This document shows positions 60,646 through 64,000 of a stretch of 64,000 nt of DNA, in pieces (the stretch's first letter is position 1; every line of letters starts with the position of its first letter). Where the stretch lies: positions 310,001 to 374,000 of the forward strand of contig CAVWFT010000001.1 of the NCBI GenBank assembly GCA_963754445.1, in the 5' to 3' direction. The notes beneath the pieces were generated by a model, which saw only the letters and a program-made list of their open reading frames with translations, was not told where the DNA came from and made no database searches. The stretch comes from Bog-473 sp963754445 (lineage in GTDB: Bacteria; Actinomycetota; Acidimicrobiia; Acidimicrobiales; RAAP-2). The translations under genes and the position numbers were made by a program.

Positions 60646-61664
60646 TGCAGACGGTCCTCGCCGTCTTGCTGCTCGGTATCGCGGGAGCGGTGATGTGGGG
60701 CCGCGAGCACCCGCCTTCGAACGGAATGGCGGAGCAGCGAGACGTCCCGGTCCGGCTCTTGCAATGGGCAAACGGACAACTCCCAGCCGGTCGGGTCGAG
60801 TGGGGTCGGGCCATGCTCGGAGAGTTGGACCGGATCGAAGGGCGTTCCCGGCGGTGGCGCTTCGCTCTCGGGTGCGTGGGCGGGACCGTGCTGCTGCCGC
60901 CTTGGGGGTCCCTCGGGCCGATGGCAGGCCTTGCCGCGGTCGCGCTCGGCGGTGCGGTCGTGTTTGGATTCGGGTTCGTCCATTTCGGTCTCGCCACCAG
61001 CCCCTGGAATTGGGTCGTGCTGGCGATCCTGTCCACCCTCGTGATCTGTTGCCTCGTCGCCGTGAGCGTGCAGCTGCGACGGGTGCGGGTCGCTCCTCTG
61101 GGATTGGCGGGTGGACTGTTCGTGGCCGGCGCGTGGCTGGTGGTCTCCGGATTCACGTGGCAAGGGATCATCAACCCCATCTATTCAGTGGGCGCCTGGT
61201 CCAGCCCAGAGCTGTATGTCGCAGTGCCCGTGGCCGTGGGTGTGGCCGGCGCATGGATCAGCGGGAGCGCCTCTGTGGGGCGCCGAGCCGCCCGGTTGGC
61301 CGGAGTCAGCGCCGGGTTGGTGATGTTCTTCATCGGGACGCTTGCCGTGGTGGCCATCGATGGTGGGCCGCGCGACCCAGGCGCAACGATCGCCGGGGGC
61401 GTGAGCGAGGCATTCTCCAACGTGGCGATGACCTACCTGGTGTCGGTCCCTCTGGCCGCGGCCGCAGTCGGGTGGGTCGCCGCCACCGCCACCGCCCGCA
61501 TCCGCTCGGTCTGCGTCACCCAACTGGTCCCCGACCCGATGAGCTCCAGGTTCGCCGGGGTGGTGTCGCTCGCCCGCCAGAACCGAGCAGGGGCCCGCAC
61601 AATGCGACGGGTGCTGATCGTGGTCGCCGTCCTCGCAGTCATCACGCTCATCTTCCAAGCGTGA
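60645..61664 (+). CDS. Membrane protein regulated with PadR
   Basis: 339 residues with about eight hydrophobic helices, starting VLAVLLLGIAGAVMWGRE and ending VLIVVAVLAVITLIFQA. A cytoplasmic loop of about 50 residues (PSNGMAEQRDVPVRLLQWANGQLPAGRVEWGRAMLGEL) lies after the first helix. It is not an ATPase and has no known transporter motif. Small PadR genes are often followed by such membrane proteins with a conserved 'RxxWGxAMLxEL' segment, of unknown role. GTG 60645 overlaps the PadR stop by one base, so translation is coupled. Confidence 0.75.
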   Translation: MQTVLAVLLLGIAGAVMWGREHPPSNGMAEQRDVPVRLLQWANGQLPAGRVEWGRAMLGELDRIEGRSRRWRFALGCVGGTVLLPPWGSLGPMAGLAAVALGGAVVFGFGFVHFGLATSPWNWVVLAILSTLVICCLVAVSVQLRRVRVAPLGLAGGLFVAGAWLVVSGFTWQGIINPIYSVGAWSSPELYVAVPVAVGVAGAWISGSASVGRRAARLAGVSAGLVMFFIGTLAVVAIDGGPRDPGATIAGGVSEAFSNVAMTYLVSVPLAAAAVGWVAATATARIRSVCVTQLVPDPMSSRFAGVVSLARQNRAGARTMRRVLIVVAVLAVITLIFQA

Positions 61665-61717
61665 CGTACCGACGGGTCTGCCGTCGCACGAGGGCGGGTG
61701 CGGCGGGGGAAACCGCT

Positions 61718-62422
61718 TCACACTGGTGATCGATCTCGGGCGGCCAGGCCGATCAGGGCCCCACGACCCATGGGCCCGTCATGATCGAACTCGAACGTCA
61801 GATCAGAAGCTCGGAAGGCAGACTCGTATTGGGCCATCGTGAACAGGGTCAGGCGATGCGTCTCGACCAGGTGTTCAATGCCCTGCGTCGTGCCGATGAG
61901 ATAGTGCATATGCAGAAAGGACCGAGACCCGTCGACCTCGCTCGTCGTCATTCGCAGAAGGCGGATCCCATCGGAATCCTGATCGAGTACCTGCACGTGG
62001 CCCGATACCCATTGGTCCGGTGTCAGCCATGGCTCCACGATGAGCACGCCACCAGGATTCAGGTGCCGTGCCATCGAAGCAATCGCGCCAGGCAGATCGC
62101 TCGAGTAGCCGATCGAGGAAAACAGACACACAACGGCATCGAAGGTCTCACCGATGTCGAACGAATCCATTGAAGCGGTGTGCACGCTGGCCCCGGTTCG
62201 TTGGCCTGCGAGTTTCACGAACTCGGGGTTGAGATCGAGTCCCTGACAGTCGAACGCGCCCACCAGGCATTCGAGGTGTTTGCCGGTTCCACACGCAACA
62301 TCGAGGAGACTCTTGGCCTGTGGGAATCGCGCGTGCACGGCGTTGCGAACCCATGTCGACTCTCCGGCATAGTCCTTGAAGGAATATGCAAGGTCGTAGT
62401 AGCGGGCCGATTTGTCGAACAT
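61718..62422 (-). CDS. Class I SAM-dependent methyltransferase
   Basis: 234 residues. Motif I LLDVACGTGKHLE binds S-adenosylmethionine, with QGLDLNPEFVKLA (motif II acidic residue) and TFDAVVCLFSSIGYSSDLPGAIASMARHLNPGGVLIVEPWL after it. The N-terminus MFDKSARYYDLAYSFKDYAGE and overall form resemble amino-sugar N-methyltransferases (TylM1/DesVI-like), but the substrate is unknown. ATG 62422 is the natural start. It lies downstream of the broken phosphotransferase on the same strand. Confidence 0.88.
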   Translation of the reverse strand: MFDKSARYYDLAYSFKDYAGESTWVRNAVHARFPQAKSLLDVACGTGKHLECLVGAFDCQGLDLNPEFVKLAGQRTGASVHTASMDSFDIGETFDAVVCLFSSIGYSSDLPGAIASMARHLNPGGVLIVEPWLTPDQWVSGHVQVLDQDSDGIRLLRMTTSEVDGSRSFLHMHYLIGTTQGIEHLVETHRLTLFTMAQYESAFRASDLTFEFDHDGPMGRGALIGLAARDRSPV

Positions 62423-62557
62423 CTCAAAAAGTCTGTCAGGTGGAAGGAGGGACAGCGTGCGTCATCGTGCCGAGGGCTGGCCCAAGTCGACGAGGACCCG
62501 TCGCTGATCCCAGCGTGGCCGAAGGATGGGTGGCCAGAGCCGCTGGGCGAGGACGTC

Positions 62558-63111
62558 TCAGCCCAGAGCCCGCACGAAAGCCTCCAGGTTCTCCTGCCAC
62601 CAACGACGACGACGATCGAATCGTGCCATGCCGCCGATCTGATTCCACATCCCGATGAAGTTCGGGTCTCCGGTCTCGACCGTACCGCGGACCCACAGGC
62701 CTCCTCGGGTAATAGACCTGTCCAAAGAGGCCAGCAGGCGGATCCTCTCTGTTCGGACGACCGTAGGAATCGTCGGCAAGCCGAGACCGCAGGGCTCCAT
62801 CTGCCGGAGCCCAACCAAGGTTGGCGGCGCCCTCGTCGTCGTCGACCGGAACGCACATCCGGATCATGTCGGTCAGATCCGCACCGGATCTCCTGGTGCC
62901 GCGAAGTCGAAGTCCAACAACGCAACGGCGACACCATCTCGGAAGACGACATTCTTCTGTTGTGTACCCCAGCCCTGCGGGGCAGACGACGTCGGCTCCG
63001 TCCTCCACTCGCGACGTGTACCCGAGCACTCGGTGACGCGGCGGGAGTGGAAGCCCTCGCAGGCCGTCGGGAAGCTGTGGCATCGTACGGAGCGGTGGAG
63101 GCAGGGGAGCC
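62558..63111 (-). pseudogene. Decayed aminoglycoside phosphotransferase-like gene
   Basis: Matching pieces of one APH-like protein lie in three frames on the minus strand. In order they are EDGADVVCPAGLGYTT, then NVVFRDGVAVALLDFDFAAPGDP (metal-binding DFD) in another frame, then DLTDMIRMCVPVDDDEGAANLGW back in the first frame. The last piece is ETGDPNFIGMWNQIGGMARFDRRRRWW, ending at 62558. At least three frameshifts and a missing N-terminal lobe make it non-functional. The intact style is of the 'phosphotransferase' next to methyltransferases. The 5' limit is uncertain. Confidence 0.75.
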
Positions 63112-63756
63112 ATGATTTCCGAACAGGAGGGTTGGTACACCGACCCCTACGCTCGTCACGAGGCTCGTTGGATCTCGGGGGGCGTGCCGACGAGATTGGT
63201 GCGTGACGGGAAGGTCGAGTCGTACGACGACCCACCCGATTCCCCACCCAGCCAGGCCTGGACGCCGATCGAGCCGCCTCCGGGTTCGGCCACCCCACTC
63301 GATACCCTGCGGGCCGACGCCGCCGAATCCGAGACGATGCCGTCGCTCTCCGAGCTGGACAAAATGGAGAGCAGCGCCGCCATCACGGCTCAGGCGCATC
63401 CTTGGTTCATCGCTCGAAACTGGGTACCGTCGATGGGGCCCATGAGACCCCTCTCGAGCGCTCGACGGTCGGCGCTGGTGGTCGGGGGCGTGGTGGCCGG
63501 ACTGATCGTCCTGCTCGCCAGCTATCTGGGCATCGTGTTGATGGTCGCCATGCTGACTCCGGGTCCACCGAGCTGGGGCGGCGTCATCGTCGGGTTCCTT
63601 CTCGCCTGCGCCGCGCCGGCGGGGACCTACTGGTTCTGGCGCGGCGACCGGCGCGCCGGCGTCGCCACCCGGCCTCGCTTGCAGCGAACGGAATTGGCGG
63701 GCGCCCTCTTCGGCCTCCTCGTGATCTCCGTGGTCATCCTTGTAGCGGTGGCGTAA
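63112..63756 (+). CDS. Membrane protein with short N-terminal DUF2510-like motif
   Basis: 214 residues. The N-terminus EQEGWYTDPYARHEARWISGGVPTRLVRDG resembles the 'GWYxDPxxxxxxRWxDG' motif of DUF2510. A polar linker follows (PSQAWTPIEPPPGSATP), then three hydrophobic helices (LVVGGVVAGLIVLLASYLGIVLMVAML, GGVIVGFLLACAAPAGTYWFW, LAGALFGLLVISVVILVAV). Function unknown; DUF2510 proteins are membrane or wall associated in actinobacteria. ATG 63112 is at the divergent end from the phosphotransferase remnant. Confidence 0.8.
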   Translation: MISEQEGWYTDPYARHEARWISGGVPTRLVRDGKVESYDDPPDSPPSQAWTPIEPPPGSATPLDTLRADAAESETMPSLSELDKMESSAAITAQAHPWFIARNWVPSMGPMRPLSSARRSALVVGGVVAGLIVLLASYLGIVLMVAMLTPGPPSWGGVIVGFLLACAAPAGTYWFWRGDRRAGVATRPRLQRTELAGALFGLLVISVVILVAVA

Positions 63757-63886
63757 TTGCGCCACGCTGCACCTGCCGGGCGCCAATGCGGGCGTCTTCG
63801 GCGGCTGCTGATGCGGCGCGCGTCTTTGCGGCGAGTGAGGCGGATCACCCGGAATGTCGGACCGACGACGGCTGTTGAAACCCTGC

Positions 63887-64000
63887 GTGGACCGTAGGTC
63901 ACGTGTACTTCTGGTGTCCGGGAGCTTGCGCCTTGGCTCGACGAACTCCGCCGTCTTGCGAACGGCCGCTCGTCTGCTGCCCGAATCCTTCGAAGCCTCC
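63887..64000 (+). CDS. NADPH-dependent FMN reductase, N-terminal part (runs off right edge)
   Basis: Read by hand: from GTG 63887 the plus-strand frame is open to the end of the window (38 codons). VLLVSGSLRLGSTNSAVLRTAARLLP matches the opening strand and flavin-phosphate loop (SGSLRxxSxN) of NADPH-dependent FMN reductases such as ArsH/SsuE-like proteins. The rest lies outside the window. The start codon is uncertain. Confidence 0.75.
   Translation, partial: MDRRSRVLLVSGSLRLGSTNSAVLRTAARLLPESFEAS

Noticed and set aside
62215..63786. 523-aa minus-strand frame over the methyltransferase start and right-end membrane protein
   Set aside because: Spans genes on both strands; only short parts coincide with the phosphotransferase remnant.

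Overview
The window is GC-rich actinobacterial DNA with dense, frequently overlapping genes and many GTG/TTG starts. A fused 2-oxoglutarate decarboxylase (Kgd), a CofC/FbiD enzyme of coenzyme F420 synthesis, lysine/alanine-rich histone H1-like tails, a SARP-type regulator, a SCO6745-family protein and a mycoredoxin-like protein all point to Actinomycetota. An Acidimicrobiia-like member is my best guess, but that is inference from gene content, not a database match.

Left edge (1-1700): the first 710 bases are the front part of a VirD4/TraG-type conjugation coupling protein on the minus strand, so a conjugative or integrated element lies off the left edge. About 500 non-coding bases follow, then an H1-like DNA-binding protein with a clean terminator. 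Core block 1 (1700-10390): cofC, gpsA with a class III adenylate cyclase, a GH38 alpha-mannosidase, an AMP-forming acyl-CoA ligase, a GYD protein, a small protein and RNase HII. Region 10255-16200 is one complete oligopeptide/dipeptide ABC importer operon on the minus strand (binding protein, two permeases, two ATPases), with a stem-loop after the binding-protein gene. Next come a DMT exporter, an alpha/beta hydrolase and kgd. Kgd overlaps or abuts an unusual fusion of a NYN-type RNase, an S1-like segment and an H1-like tail, which is followed by a FabZ-like dehydratase and exonuclease III.

Region 25000-36500: a small acidic protein with a palindromic upstream site, a TPP enzyme with a GlcD-like oxidase, a repeat-rich spacer, a UvrD-like helicase, a flavin amine oxidase, an SCP2 protein, an APC permease, and the divergent cell-wall pair ddl/murF. 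Region 36421-40358 is a three-gene minus-strand set: a sigma-like HTH protein, a threonine-rich anchored protein, and an 805-aa membrane protein that places an extracytoplasmic LysM domain and a cytoplasmic SARP/BTAD regulator in one chain. I consider this the best candidate for an undescribed signalling system.

Region 40800-54310: an SDR, secreted and hypothetical proteins, a phosphotransferase, an aldehyde dehydrogenase behind a strong dyad, a CHAP protein divergent from an OatA-like SGNH acyltransferase, a lipoprotein, a frameshifted hypothetical gene, an inositol-phosphatase-like protein, a SCO6745-family protein, and a large secreted glycine-rich protein with three 222-bp tandem repeats. 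A tRNA-Val(UAC) at 54488 is followed by a looser, accessory-looking stretch to 64000. That stretch holds a YdeI-like protein, a sigma factor reduced to region 2, an MmcQ/YjbR protein, a glutaredoxin, a secreted protein, an amidohydrolase, a PadR plus membrane-protein operon, a methyltransferase, a broken phosphotransferase gene, a membrane protein, and the first 38 codons of an NADPH-dependent FMN reductase running off the right edge.
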